This document shows positions 1-5,849 of a DNA stretch of 6,696 nt, piece after piece. Within the stretch, counting starts at the first letter, position 1. Every line of letters starts with the position of its first letter. The translations under genes and the position numbers were made by a program. The DNA is from JBCBWG01 sp964579305. GTDB lineage: Bacteria > Pseudomonadota > Alphaproteobacteria > Rhizobiales > Hyphomicrobiaceae. Location of the stretch: the NCBI GenBank assembly GCA_964579305.1, contig CAZOGY010000162.1, positions 1 through 6,696 of the forward strand. Direction: 5' to 3'. Below the pieces are notes generated by a model. That model did not search any database, was not told where the DNA came from, and saw nothing but the letters and a program-made list of their open reading frames with translations.

Positions 1-150
1 AACGGCCCGTGAGCGCAACAGAGCTAAAGCGAGGCGCATTTCATGCGACACGCTTGAGGCTGTTGATCAGCGACCCGCTGTAGCGTCGGCTCGCCTGGCA
101 CTGCGCGTAAACGCAAATTGCGAAGCGAACGTCATTCTCTGTCAGGGATA

Positions 151-945
151 TCAAGACGTGCGCGAGGGCATCACGTAATTGAGCGAGAGCCGCCCGCCAT
201 CGGCATAGATCGTTTCACCGGTGATGTAGCTGGCCTGGTCACTCGCAAGCCAGCAAACAATCGCGGCGATCTCGTCGGGCTGGCCAATCCGACCCATGGG
301 TGTGCGCGACAACACGGTCTGGCGGAACTCCGGCGTCTTGACGACATCGGCGATCAACGGCGTTTCAATCGTGCCCGGACCGACCGCGTTGACCCGGATG
401 CCATGCGGCGCAAGGGCGACGGCCATGGACCGTGTCAGCTGCTGAATCCCGCCTTTCGACACGGCGTACGCCACATGATCAGGCAAGCCAAACACGGCGT
501 TAATTGAAGCCAGGTTTACGATCGCGCCCGGGTTGTCGCTGCCGTCCTCGCGTTGCGCAACCATCTGCTTCGCGGCCGCTTTGCCGCACAGGAAAGCGCC
601 ACGCAAGTTGGTCCGCAAGATCCGGTCAAACTCGTCGACCTTGAGCTCCAGAAACGGGACATCGTCCACGATACCCGCGTTGTTCACGAGCACATCCACG
701 CGACCAAACGCATCGAGCGCTTCCGCAATCAAATTGCGCACGTCCAACGGCTCGCCGACATCGGCGTGCACGTATCGTGCAGCACCGCCACCGCCATTGA
801 TCGCCTCAGCGCCGGCGCTGCCCGCGTCATCTGCGACATCGCAAAGCACGACTTTCGCGCCTTCCGCCGCCAGACGTCTGGCACAAGCCGCCCCAATCCC
901 TTGAGCGGCACCGGTGACAATCGCAACGCGGCCATCCAGAAGCAT
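151..945 (-). CDS. SDR family NAD(P)-dependent oxidoreductase
   Basis: A classical short-chain dehydrogenase/reductase of 264 residues, the usual length for the family, expected to be a cytosolic oxidoreductase acting on an alcohol or ketone substrate. Visible motifs are the Rossmann glycine motif TGAAQGIG (11-18), an acidic residue after the second strand (D36, which usually favours NAD over NADP), ADV (61-63), NNAG (88-91), N113, S147 in NLAS, and the catalytic pair Y160 and K164 in YAVSK. PG follows at 190-191, and the C-terminal part carries ITGETIYADGG. The catalytic tetrad N-S-Y-K is complete, so the enzyme should be active. The start at 945 is chosen because AAAGGA lies 8 bases upstream and the Rossmann fold begins there; an in-frame extension to 1065 would add 40 residues without family character. 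It is preceded by palindromic repeats and is probably transcribed on its own. The substrate cannot be read from sequence; 3-oxoacyl-ACP reductase-like or sugar/hydroxysteroid dehydrogenase-like roles are all possible. Confidence 0.93.
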   Translation of the reverse strand: MLLDGRVAIVTGAAQGIGAACARRLAAEGAKVVLCDVADDAGSAGAEAINGGGGAARYVHADVGEPLDVRNLIAEALDAFGRVDVLVNNAGIVDDVPFLELKVDEFDRILRTNLRGAFLCGKAAAKQMVAQREDGSDNPGAIVNLASINAVFGLPDHVAYAVSKGGIQQLTRSMAVALAPHGIRVNAVGPGTIETPLIADVVKTPEFRQTVLSRTPMGRIGQPDEIAAIVCWLASDQASYITGETIYADGGRLSLNYVMPSRTS

Positions 946-953
946 CTCGACAA

Positions 954-959
954 TCCTTT
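954..959 (-). promoter_or_regulatory. Ribosome binding site of the SDR gene
   Basis: On the minus strand this reads AAAGGA, 8 bases before the ATG at 945. It supports that start over the longer in-frame extension. Confidence 0.6.
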
Positions 960-1025
960 TGTGTGATCGGCTTGAGACGCGTGACGGCGGCTGATGCGGC
1001 GCAGAACCCACGGCGCTGCGACGCC

Positions 1026-1097
1026 AGAGCAATATCCGATCTTTCAGAATCGCTTTGCGATTCACAGATCGGATGAGATTGCTCTATTTCCAACATG
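1026..1097. repeat. Palindromic intergenic repeat, copy A
   Basis: A 72-bp element whose first 60 bp (1026-1085) fold into a long stepped hairpin. The outer stem is AGAGCAAT with ATTGCTCT, the middle stem TCCGATCT with AGATCGGA, and the inner stem AATCGC with GCGATT around a TTT loop. Small asymmetric internal loops separate the stems. The element recurs without gaps at 2443-2514 with 62 of 72 identical bases by hand count. It lies between the DUF4399 gene and the SDR gene, both read leftward, so it could act as a terminator or mRNA-stabilising structure for the first, or lie in the leader of the second. It resembles REP/RPE-type bacterial interspersed palindromes; the exact family is not identified. 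Confidence 0.8.
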
Positions 1098-1098
1098 A

Positions 1099-1163
1099 TA
1101 GAGCCTGTTTATCGGACCACACGCGAGCGCAATTACGATCACGCGTGGCCCGATGATGCTCTA
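1099..1163. repeat. Second palindromic element next to repeat copy A
   Basis: An imperfect inverted repeat directly abutting copy A. The outer arms are TAGAGC (1099-1104) and GCTCTA (1158-1163). The inner arms are ATCGGACCAC (1111-1120) and GTGGCCCGAT (1145-1154), with one A-C mismatch. The loop is 24 bases and GC-rich at its edges. Its interior differs from copy A, but the tip TAGAGCA is shared (copy B begins CTAGAGCA, and this element read from the other strand also begins CTAGAGCA). It may be a sister repeat type of the same family, or a terminator for the leftward DUF4399 gene, whose stop is at 1211; there is no T-tract to support classic intrinsic termination. Confidence 0.6.
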
Positions 1164-1210
1164 GTGATTCGCGATGGCGCCAGCAATCGGTGGCCGCAAA
1201 ACCGCGTCTT

Positions 1211-1654
1211 TTACTTCTCAACCGTGATCGTAATCCGGCTGGACACAACCGGCGGGTCGTGCGGCACGTGGTTTTGATCACCCAAAACAAGTTGCAGCGT
1301 GTGTGTACCGGCCGGCAGGTCCAACGTCACTTCCGTCTGCCCGCCGCCGAAATGACGATGCTGGTCGTCGGCCGGGATCACATCGTCGAAGGTTTCAAGC
1401 TGCGTATTGATCAACAGATGATGGTGGCCGGTCTGCTCTTTCTCGACACCAGCCGGGGCGACCCCCATGCCTTTCAGCCCAAACCGGATCGTGACCGGGC
1501 CTTTGACCGTCGCGCCGTCGACCGGTGCGATGAAGTAAACTTGCGCGTTCGCCGGCGCCGGCGTCCGCTCCAGCGCCTGTGCGCCGATCACACTGGCGAA
1601 ACCAGCGAGCGCGGCAGCCCATATCCAAAGACCAGTTCTCCCAGAAAGCATCAT
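1211..1654 (-). CDS. Secreted DUF4399 domain protein
   Basis: A 147-residue protein with an N-terminal signal peptide (hydrophobic stretch at about residues 8-25 ending AQA, probable cleavage near residue 27), so the mature product of about 120 residues should be periplasmic. The rest matches the DUF4399 pattern as I know it: an early strand with a YFIAPVDGATV motif (40-50), GHHHLLI (76-82), a central block DQHRHFGGGQTE (97-108), then LPAGTHTLQLVLGDQNHVPHDPPV (113-136) and a terminal strand SRITITV. The many conserved histidines (77-79, 99, 101, 117, 129, 132) suggest possible metal or ligand binding, but that is inference; the family has no established function. The start at 1654 is set by GGAGG 7 bases upstream; a second ATG follows at 1651. 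It is divergent from the transferase gene at 1811. Confidence 0.88.
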   Translation of the reverse strand: MMLSGRTGLWIWAAALAGFASVIGAQALERTPAPANAQVYFIAPVDGATVKGPVTIRFGLKGMGVAPAGVEKEQTGHHHLLINTQLETFDDVIPADDQHRHFGGGQTEVTLDLPAGTHTLQLVLGDQNHVPHDPPVVSSRITITVEK

Positions 1655-1810
1655 TGGGCATCCTCCATTGAAGTGCGGGCTCGTCATGTGCACGGCCCGT
1701 CTCCAGCGCGAACGCAAACAGGCCGGCGCAAGTTTGACGGCGCCAGAGCACAATTGCGCGAGTGGGCGTTGCGGCGCAGAAATGTCCGGCTTGAGAGTGG
1801 GGAAACGGCG
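1655..1810. promoter_or_regulatory. Divergent intergenic region, DUF4399 and GST-like genes
   Basis: A 156-bp region between two divergent starts, which must hold both promoters if each gene is transcribed alone. A near-palindrome GCACAATTGCGC (1748-1759; 10 of 12 positions symmetric) is the only operator-like feature seen. A TTGACG occurs at 1734-1739 in the plus direction, but no good -10 box follows at the right distance, so no promoter is called. Confidence 0.4.
1662..1666 (-). promoter_or_regulatory. Ribosome binding site of the DUF4399 gene
   Basis: GGAGG on the minus strand, 7 bases before the ATG at 1654. It decides the start, because the open frame continues much further upstream, antisense to the transferase gene. 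Confidence 0.75.
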
Positions 1811-2413
1811 ATGAGCTACACAGTCTACGGCGACCCGAAAAACCGGACGTTCCGCGTGATTTGGATGCTCGAAGAGCTGGACGAGCCCTATCATGTGATT
1901 GCGACCGCGCCGCGCAGCCAAGCGGCGTTCGCCCGCAACCCAAGCGGCAAGGTGCCGATCTTGGAAACCGAAGACGGCGCCGCGATCAGCGATTCCGTTG
2001 CGATCATCACCTATCTCGCCGATCACCACGGCGCGCTGACCGCCGCGGCAGGCACGATCGCGCGTGCCCGCCAAGATGCCGCGACGCAGTTTGTCGTCGA
2101 CGAAATGGAAGGCGCTTTGTGGTGCGCCGCCAAGCACAGCTTCGTTTTGCCCGAAGACCTGCGCGTGCCCGCCGTGAAGGACGCCTGCCGCCACGACTTC
2201 GCCAACGCGATTGAGCGCCTGGCTGCCCGATTGGGCGATCGTGACTATTTGACCGGCGACGCGTTCACGATCCCTGATTTGCTGGCTGCGCACTGCGGCA
2301 GCTGGGCTGCCAACGCGAAGTTCGCGATCCCCGCCGACGGACCAGTCGCCAGCTATTTCGCACGCATCATGCAGCGGCCCGCCTACCAACGCGCACAGGC
2401 CAAGCGGCAGTAG
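1811..2413 (+). CDS. Glutathione S-transferase family protein
   Basis: A 200-residue cytosolic protein with the two-domain GST layout and typical length. The N-terminal thioredoxin-like domain (about 1-75) holds KVP with the conserved cis-proline at 49, and DSVAIITYL (61-69), where D61-S62 take the place of the usual E-S pair that binds the glutathione gamma-glutamyl group. The helical C-terminal domain (about 86-200) holds LTGDAFTIPDLLAAH (147-161), the N-capping-box and hydrophobic-staple motif of the family, and ends with an RPAYQRA motif. Expected activity is glutathione conjugation or peroxide reduction. The active-site residue is uncertain: the first loop reads GDPKNRTFR and lacks the cysteine of beta-class enzymes, so N11 or T13 may serve. 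The ATG at 1811 is preceded by a modest GGGGA 7 bases upstream; the open frame continues back to 1190, but that part is antisense to the DUF4399 gene. Substrate unknown. Confidence 0.88.
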   Translation: MSYTVYGDPKNRTFRVIWMLEELDEPYHVIATAPRSQAAFARNPSGKVPILETEDGAAISDSVAIITYLADHHGALTAAAGTIARARQDAATQFVVDEMEGALWCAAKHSFVLPEDLRVPAVKDACRHDFANAIERLAARLGDRDYLTGDAFTIPDLLAAHCGSWAANAKFAIPADGPVASYFARIMQRPAYQRAQAKRQ

Positions 2414-2442
2414 GCTCCGTACCCATGTCGAAAACCGCAGCT

Positions 2443-2514
2443 AGAGCAATTTCCGCTCTAACGGAAGCGCTTTGCGATTCACAGGTCGGATGAGATTTCT
2501 CTGTTTCCAACACG
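2443..2514. repeat. Palindromic intergenic repeat, copy B
   Basis: A second copy of the 72-bp element at 1026-1097, in the same orientation and without indels. It begins 29 bp after the transferase stop. Its outer arms (AGAGCAAT and ATTTCTCT) and inner arms (AAGCGC and GCGATT) carry mismatches, so the long hairpin is weaker than in copy A. A local alternative hairpin has appeared instead: TTCCG (2451-2455) and CGGAA (2462-2466) around a six-base loop. It may serve as a 3' end structure for the transferase transcript. The best conserved block between copies is 2467-2483, the GCGC-to-ACAG stretch around the central TTT loop. Confidence 0.78.
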
Positions 2515-2624
2515 CGGCGCGGTTCCAATTCGCGCAGACGCCGCATCCCGGATAAGCGGAACATCGCCGCCCCTGGCAATCGCGCGGTCCGATCAGATCG
2601 CCATAGCCATCGCCGCGTCGCGCA

Positions 2625-2807
2625 TCAGCTTTCGTGCGGCCCCTTCATCTCCGCCAGAGCGGCAGCCACGCGCCGCCAAGTTTCGGCTTGCTCCGTATCG
2701 CCTTGGCTTTCGAATTCGGCTGCCTTTTGCGAGGCTTCAGCCAACGCGCGATCACCGTGGGCGTCTTTTAACGCGCGCGCGAATTCATGAATTTTGGTGG
2801 CTTCCAT
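2625..2807 (-). CDS. Small conserved hypothetical helical protein
   Basis: A 60-residue soluble, charged, helix-rich protein with no signal peptide, membrane segment or cysteine. It reads as two or three helices: about 4-16 (IHEFARALKDAHG), 19-35 (DRALAEASQKAAEFESQ) and 37-54 (DTEQAETWRRVAAALAEM). The pattern, with the phrase GDTEQAETWRRV, resembles small uncharacterised proteins I recall from alphaproteobacteria; no function is known to me. The start at 2807 is strongly supported by GGAGG 6 bases upstream; the frame continues to 2885 but without a ribosome binding site. It stands alone on the minus strand, divergent from the gene at 3128. Coding status rests on the binding site, the amphipathic pattern and the absence of any competing frame. 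Confidence 0.75.
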   Translation of the reverse strand: MEATKIHEFARALKDAHGDRALAEASQKAAEFESQGDTEQAETWRRVAAALAEMKGPHES

Positions 2808-2813
2808 CGTCGG

Positions 2814-2818
2814 CCTCC
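2814..2818 (-). promoter_or_regulatory. Ribosome binding site of the 60-residue protein
   Basis: GGAGG on the minus strand, 6 bases before the ATG at 2807. It selects this start over the longer frame opening at 2885 and is a main argument that this short gene is real. Confidence 0.7.
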
Positions 2819-2992
2819 AATTTGAGGTTTCCACAACGAGCGAAACTTGAAAGGCCACTTCGCCAGCCGCGTTGACCCGGATCAAAAAAGAACAAACTGC
2901 AAAAACATCACCATGACACTCTGCGGCGGATCAGATCGAAAAATGCAACCAAAGCGCAGCATCATAAATGGTCATCGAAGGCAACCGGTGAG

Positions 2993-3007
2993 ATCGTTTC
3001 AAACGAT
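2993..3007. promoter_or_regulatory. Perfect inverted repeat, candidate operator
   Basis: ATCGTTT and AAACGAT separated by a single C: a perfect 7-1-7 dyad typical in size for a dimeric repressor site. It lies about 120 bases before the start at 3128 and about 25 bases before a weak -35-like TTGACG. The binding protein is not encoded in an obvious way nearby; no transcription factor gene is present in the window. Confidence 0.4.
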
Positions 3008-3115
3008 ACGCAACCCGCCTCTGCATGGGTATTGACGACGCCGCTCACGAGAGGTGGCATGGAAGACTGGGGCGCGCGGCGGTGCTGCCGATTTTGCACG
3101 GACCCATCAATATGT

Positions 3116-3121
3116 AAGGAG
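3116..3121 (+). promoter_or_regulatory. Ribosome binding site of the unknown 200-residue protein
   Basis: AAGGAG, 6 bases before the ATG at 3128. It favours this start over an in-frame ATG at 3059, which would add 23 residues including a CCRFC cysteine cluster and has only AGAGG before it. Confidence 0.75.
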
Positions 3122-3127
3122 CCTTCA

Positions 3128-3730
3128 ATGTTGTCGGATGAAAGCAAGGCCGGATTGAACGTGGCATTTAATGAAGCCACGCTGTTAGGCGCCGAGGTTG
3201 ATCTGAACGACCGTGTCGCCGCGCTCACACTCAACGTGTTGACCCTGCCTGAAGAAGGGCCGCCCCCGGACGATTGTCGCATTCAAGTCCTGATGTCTCC
3301 CATCGGACGTGTCGCAGCTTCACTTTACGCATTATCGCGGGATGGCCAGCCACGCGAGACGGAAGTTTTTGAGTTAAGTGATCTATTGCAAGTCGTTCAA
3401 ACATTCAGGCAGCCGATTTACGGCTGGCGTTTTTTCGACATGCCCGAAGACTTCGAAACCTGGAAAGATCGCGTGAGTTTCGATCACGTCTTGGGTGAAG
3501 ACGGCCGATCGCACTCCCTGACCGTGCTCCAGGACACCGGCAATCGTGCCCTTCATCTGCGGATCTGGTTTGACACCTTGATCTGCAAACGTGCGAACGG
3601 CGATGACGTCCCGCTCAACGCGGTGATCGCGGGCGGCCGGCGCTGGTGGGATGCGCTCTACGCAGGCGATCCGCGCACCGACGGTGCCGGGATTGTAGCG
3701 CTTGCACCAAACGGTGACGATCGCAATTGA
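3128..3730 (+). CDS. Hypothetical protein of unknown function
   Basis: A 200-residue acidic, soluble protein with no signal peptide or membrane segment. I do not recognise a family with confidence. It appears to mix strands and helices. Likely conserved blocks, judged by aromatic-rich phrases, are YGWRFFDMPEDFETWKDRVSFD (98-119), a strand pair SHSLTVLQD (128-136) and ALHLRIWFDTLICK (141-154), and GGRRWWDALYAGDPRT (169-184). Only two cysteines are present (50 and 153), so a metal cluster is unlikely. The start is fixed by AAGGAG 6 bases upstream. It is convergent with the CoA ligase gene, only 41 bases separating the stops, and is divergent from the 60-residue protein gene. A palindrome upstream at 2993-3007 suggests regulation. 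Codon use looks like that of the neighbours, so there is no sign of recent transfer. It is likely a real gene because of length and binding site; function open. Confidence 0.8.
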   Translation: MLSDESKAGLNVAFNEATLLGAEVDLNDRVAALTLNVLTLPEEGPPPDDCRIQVLMSPIGRVAASLYALSRDGQPRETEVFELSDLLQVVQTFRQPIYGWRFFDMPEDFETWKDRVSFDHVLGEDGRSHSLTVLQDTGNRALHLRIWFDTLICKRANGDDVPLNAVIAGGRRWWDALYAGDPRTDGAGIVALAPNGDDRN

Positions 3731-3771
3731 CCGCCTGTGGCCATGCTCTGCCGCCGACGACGATCACCCGT

Positions 3772-5673
3772 TCAAACCAACCCGCGCTCTTTGAGCACGT
3801 CGGAGATTTCGTCAAGGATCGCGGGATCGTCGATCGTGGCCGGCATCTTCCAATCGGCTTGGTCGGCGATCGCCCGCATCGTACCGCGCAGGACCTTGCC
3901 AGAACGCGTCTTGGGCAGGCGATTGACAGTCATGACGTTTTTGAACGCAGCGACTGGGCCAATGACCTCCCGAACGCGCTTGACAACTTCAGCCTCGATT
4001 TCTGCCGGTGGGCGATTGACGCCGGAATTGAGAACGATGAAGCCGGCCGGCAATTGGCCTTTGAGATCGTCGTGGACACCGATGACCGCGCATTCAGCAA
4101 CGTCGGGATGGCCCGCGACGACCTCTTCCATTTGGCCGGTAGAAAGCCGGTGGCCGGCGACATTAATCACGTCGTCGGTGCGCGCCATCACGTAGACATA
4201 GCCGTCGTGGTCACGGTAGCCGGCATCGGCGGTGGAATAATAGCCGGGAAAGTCCGCCAGATAGCTTTGACGGAACCGGGCATCCGCGTTCCACAGTGTC
4301 GGCAGCGATCCAGGCGGCAAAGGCAGCTTGACCGCAAGCGTTCCCGTCTCACCGTTCGCAACCGGCTTGCCTGCTGGATCGAGCACTTGGATGTCATATC
4401 CCGGCATCGGCACCGTTGGGGACCCATACTTGATCGGCAGCCGTCCAAGGCCCATCGGGTTTGCGCAAATCGACCAGCCAGTCTCGGTTTGCCACCAATG
4501 GTCGATCACCGGCACACCGAGCACCTTTTCGGCCCATTGGATTGTATCTGGATCGGCGCGCTCCCCCGCCAAAAACAACGCGCGAAAAAGCGAGCGATCG
4601 TAATGGTCAACGAGGAGGCCTTGCGGATCTTCCTTCTTGATCGCCCGGAACGCAGTCGGCGCCGTGAACAGCACCGCGACCTGATGTTCCTCGATCACGC
4701 GCCAGAACGCGCCGGCGTCTGGCGTGCCAACAGGCTTGCCCTCATACATCACCGTCGTCGCGCCATGCAAAAGCGGCGCATAGACAATGTAGGAGTGGCC
4801 AACGACCCACCCGACGTCGGATGCAGCCCAAAACACCTCGCCCGGATGAACATTGTAGATGTGCCGCATCGACCATTTCAACGCCACCATGTGCCCGCCG
4901 TTATCGCGAACGACGCCTTTCGGCTGCCCGGTGGTGCCCGACGTATAAAGGACATAGAGCGGGTCGGTGGCCTGGACCGCAACGCAGCCTGCCTGGCGAC
5001 GGCGCATGCGGGCATCTTCCATCAGCGGCGCCCAATCGAAATCCCGCCCTGCCGTCAGTTCCGCCTGCGCTTGCGGACGCTGCAAGACCAGCACGCTCTC
5101 TGGCTTATGCGTGGCTTGGTCGATCGCAGCGTCGATCATGGGCTTGTAGGCAACGACCCTGTTGGGCTCGATCCCGCAAGATGCGGCCAAAATGGCTTTT
5201 GGCGTCGCATCGTTGAGCCGCGTCGCAAGTTCGTTTGCGGCAAATCCACCGAACACGACGGAATGGATCGCACCGATCCGCGCGCACGCAAGCATCGCCA
5301 TTGCCGCTTCGGGGATCATCGGCATGTAGATAATCACCCGGTCGCCTTTTTCGACGCCGAGGTCCTTCAGGAGGCCGGCAAGAGTGGCAACCTCATCGGT
5401 CAGTTCCGCGTAGGTATAGCGGCGTTTTTCGTCCGCAACGGGGCTGTCATAGATCAACGCAAGCTGATCGCCGCGCCCCATTTCCACGTGGCGATCCAGG
5501 CAGTTGTACGCGGTGTTGCATTCCGCGCCCGCAAACCAACGGCCATAATGTCCGCCGTAGGGGTCATAAACCTTGTCCCAAAGCTTATACCACGAGATTT
5601 CAGACGCGGCCTCAGCCCAAAAGGCTTCCGGGTCGCGCTTCCACTCGGCGTAGACATCGTGGTAGCGGCTCAT
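3772..5673 (-). CDS. prpE: Propionyl-CoA synthetase-type acyl-CoA ligase
   Basis: An AMP-forming CoA ligase of 633 residues, close to the 628-634 of PrpE. It activates propionate (or a similar short acid) with ATP to the acyl-adenylate and then to the CoA thioester in the cytosol. The N-terminal acetyl-CoA synthetase domain is present (about 4-60, YHDVYAEWKRDPEAFW). The core motifs are YTSGTTGQPKG (243-253) followed by VVRDNGGHMVALKWSM, typical of PrpE, not Acs; SDVGWVVGHSYIVYAPLLHG (285-304); WWQTETGW (393-400); STADAGYRDHDGYVYVMARTDD (480-501); and PKTRSGK (587-593), with the catalytic lysine at 593, the residue commonly acetylated in this family. All are intact. The start at 5673 is set by GGGAGGA 7 bases upstream; a frame extending to 5769 lacks family character. 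No prpB, prpC or prpD is adjacent, so it may feed the methylmalonyl-CoA or another route. Acetate or 3-hydroxypropionate are alternative substrates. Confidence 0.93.
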   Translation of the reverse strand: MSRYHDVYAEWKRDPEAFWAEAASEISWYKLWDKVYDPYGGHYGRWFAGAECNTAYNCLDRHVEMGRGDQLALIYDSPVADEKRRYTYAELTDEVATLAGLLKDLGVEKGDRVIIYMPMIPEAAMAMLACARIGAIHSVVFGGFAANELATRLNDATPKAILAASCGIEPNRVVAYKPMIDAAIDQATHKPESVLVLQRPQAQAELTAGRDFDWAPLMEDARMRRRQAGCVAVQATDPLYVLYTSGTTGQPKGVVRDNGGHMVALKWSMRHIYNVHPGEVFWAASDVGWVVGHSYIVYAPLLHGATTVMYEGKPVGTPDAGAFWRVIEEHQVAVLFTAPTAFRAIKKEDPQGLLVDHYDRSLFRALFLAGERADPDTIQWAEKVLGVPVIDHWWQTETGWSICANPMGLGRLPIKYGSPTVPMPGYDIQVLDPAGKPVANGETGTLAVKLPLPPGSLPTLWNADARFRQSYLADFPGYYSTADAGYRDHDGYVYVMARTDDVINVAGHRLSTGQMEEVVAGHPDVAECAVIGVHDDLKGQLPAGFIVLNSGVNRPPAEIEAEVVKRVREVIGPVAAFKNVMTVNRLPKTRSGKVLRGTMRAIADQADWKMPATIDDPAILDEISDVLKERGLV

Positions 5674-5680
5674 GGGTCGG

Positions 5681-5687
5681 TCCTCCC
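5681..5687 (-). promoter_or_regulatory. Ribosome binding site of the CoA ligase gene
   Basis: GGGAGGA on the minus strand, 7 bases before the ATG at 5673; it decides the start. It is directly abutted by the inverted repeat at 5688-5701. Confidence 0.75.
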
Positions 5688-5701
5688 GCCACGGGCGTGG
5701 C
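5688..5701. promoter_or_regulatory. Inverted repeat beside the CoA ligase ribosome binding site
   Basis: GCCACG-GG-CGTGGC on the plus strand: a perfect 6-2-6 dyad ending one base from the GGGAGGA site. On the mRNA the two-base loop is too tight for the full stem, so a somewhat shorter hairpin would form; as DNA it could be an operator. Its role is inferred from position only. Confidence 0.35.
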
Positions 5702-5849
5702 CTTTGGTGATGAATTAGCGCAATCAGCGGTTGGCCATCATCTATCCGCGCAGCAGCAAAACCGGGCAACTAGCCAATGGCTTAGGCAAGGCTCGCGATG
5801 ATGTGTGCCACGCCACTCAAGCCACCACGAAAAGGGCGCTGAACGCGCA

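Larger units (their letters stand above)
2808..3127. promoter_or_regulatory. Divergent intergenic region with operator-like palindromes
   Basis: A 320-bp stretch with no convincing gene, between the divergent starts at 2807 and 3128. It is richer in A than its surroundings around 2883-2912. It holds a near-palindrome TTGACCCGGATCAA (2872-2885; 12 of 14 positions symmetric) and a perfect inverted repeat ATCGTTT-C-AAACGAT (2993-3007). A possible weak sigma-70-like promoter for the rightward gene is TTGACG (3032-3037), 17 bases, then TGGCAT (3055-3060); the second box is poor and the call is tentative. Confidence 0.4.
5674..5849. promoter_or_regulatory. Divergent intergenic region, CoA ligase and TauE/SafE genes
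   Basis: A 176-bp region between divergent starts, presumed to hold both promoters. Apart from the ligase binding site and the dyad at 5688-5701, no promoter boxes of convincing quality were found in either direction. Confidence 0.4.

Noticed and set aside
35..47. Small inverted repeat CGCAT-TTC-ATGCG
   Set aside because: Five base pairs, no T-tract and over 100 bases from the SDR stop; not distinguishable from chance.
1..150. Partial reading frames at the left edge, such as plus-strand 2-175 and a minus-strand ATG at 39 (MRLALALLRSRAV)
   Set aside because: None has a ribosome binding site or recognisable motif. The plus frame overlaps the SDR 3' end, and the minus one has only 13 codons in view.
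1734..1762. TTGACG as a -35 box for the transferase gene
   Set aside because: No acceptable -10 sequence at 16-18 bases downstream.
1190..1810. Plus-strand open frame extending before the transferase ATG
   Set aside because: It runs antisense to the DUF4399 gene and shows no GST-like sequence; the thioredoxin-like fold begins at 1811.
1655..2389. Minus-strand open frame continuing upstream of the DUF4399 signal peptide
   Set aside because: It is antisense to the transferase gene; the GGAGG site and signal peptide place the true start at 1654.
3059..3127. Cysteine-rich N-terminal extension (CCRFC...C) of the unknown protein from an ATG at 3059
   Set aside because: The AAGGAG site before 3128 is much stronger, and the extension looks like intergenic sequence. 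It would be worth reviving only if orthologues carry the cysteines.
3710..3772. Imperfect inverted repeat AACGGTGA with TCACCCGTT across the convergent gene ends
   Set aside because: Loop of about 46 bases, a bulge in the stem and no T-tract; overlaps coding sequence, so it is not a convincing bidirectional terminator.
3727..5718. A 663-residue open frame on the plus strand opposite the CoA ligase
   Set aside because: It is antisense to a gene with all motifs of a known family; its translation is rich in R, H and D with no family resemblance, as expected for the reverse of a GC-rich gene.
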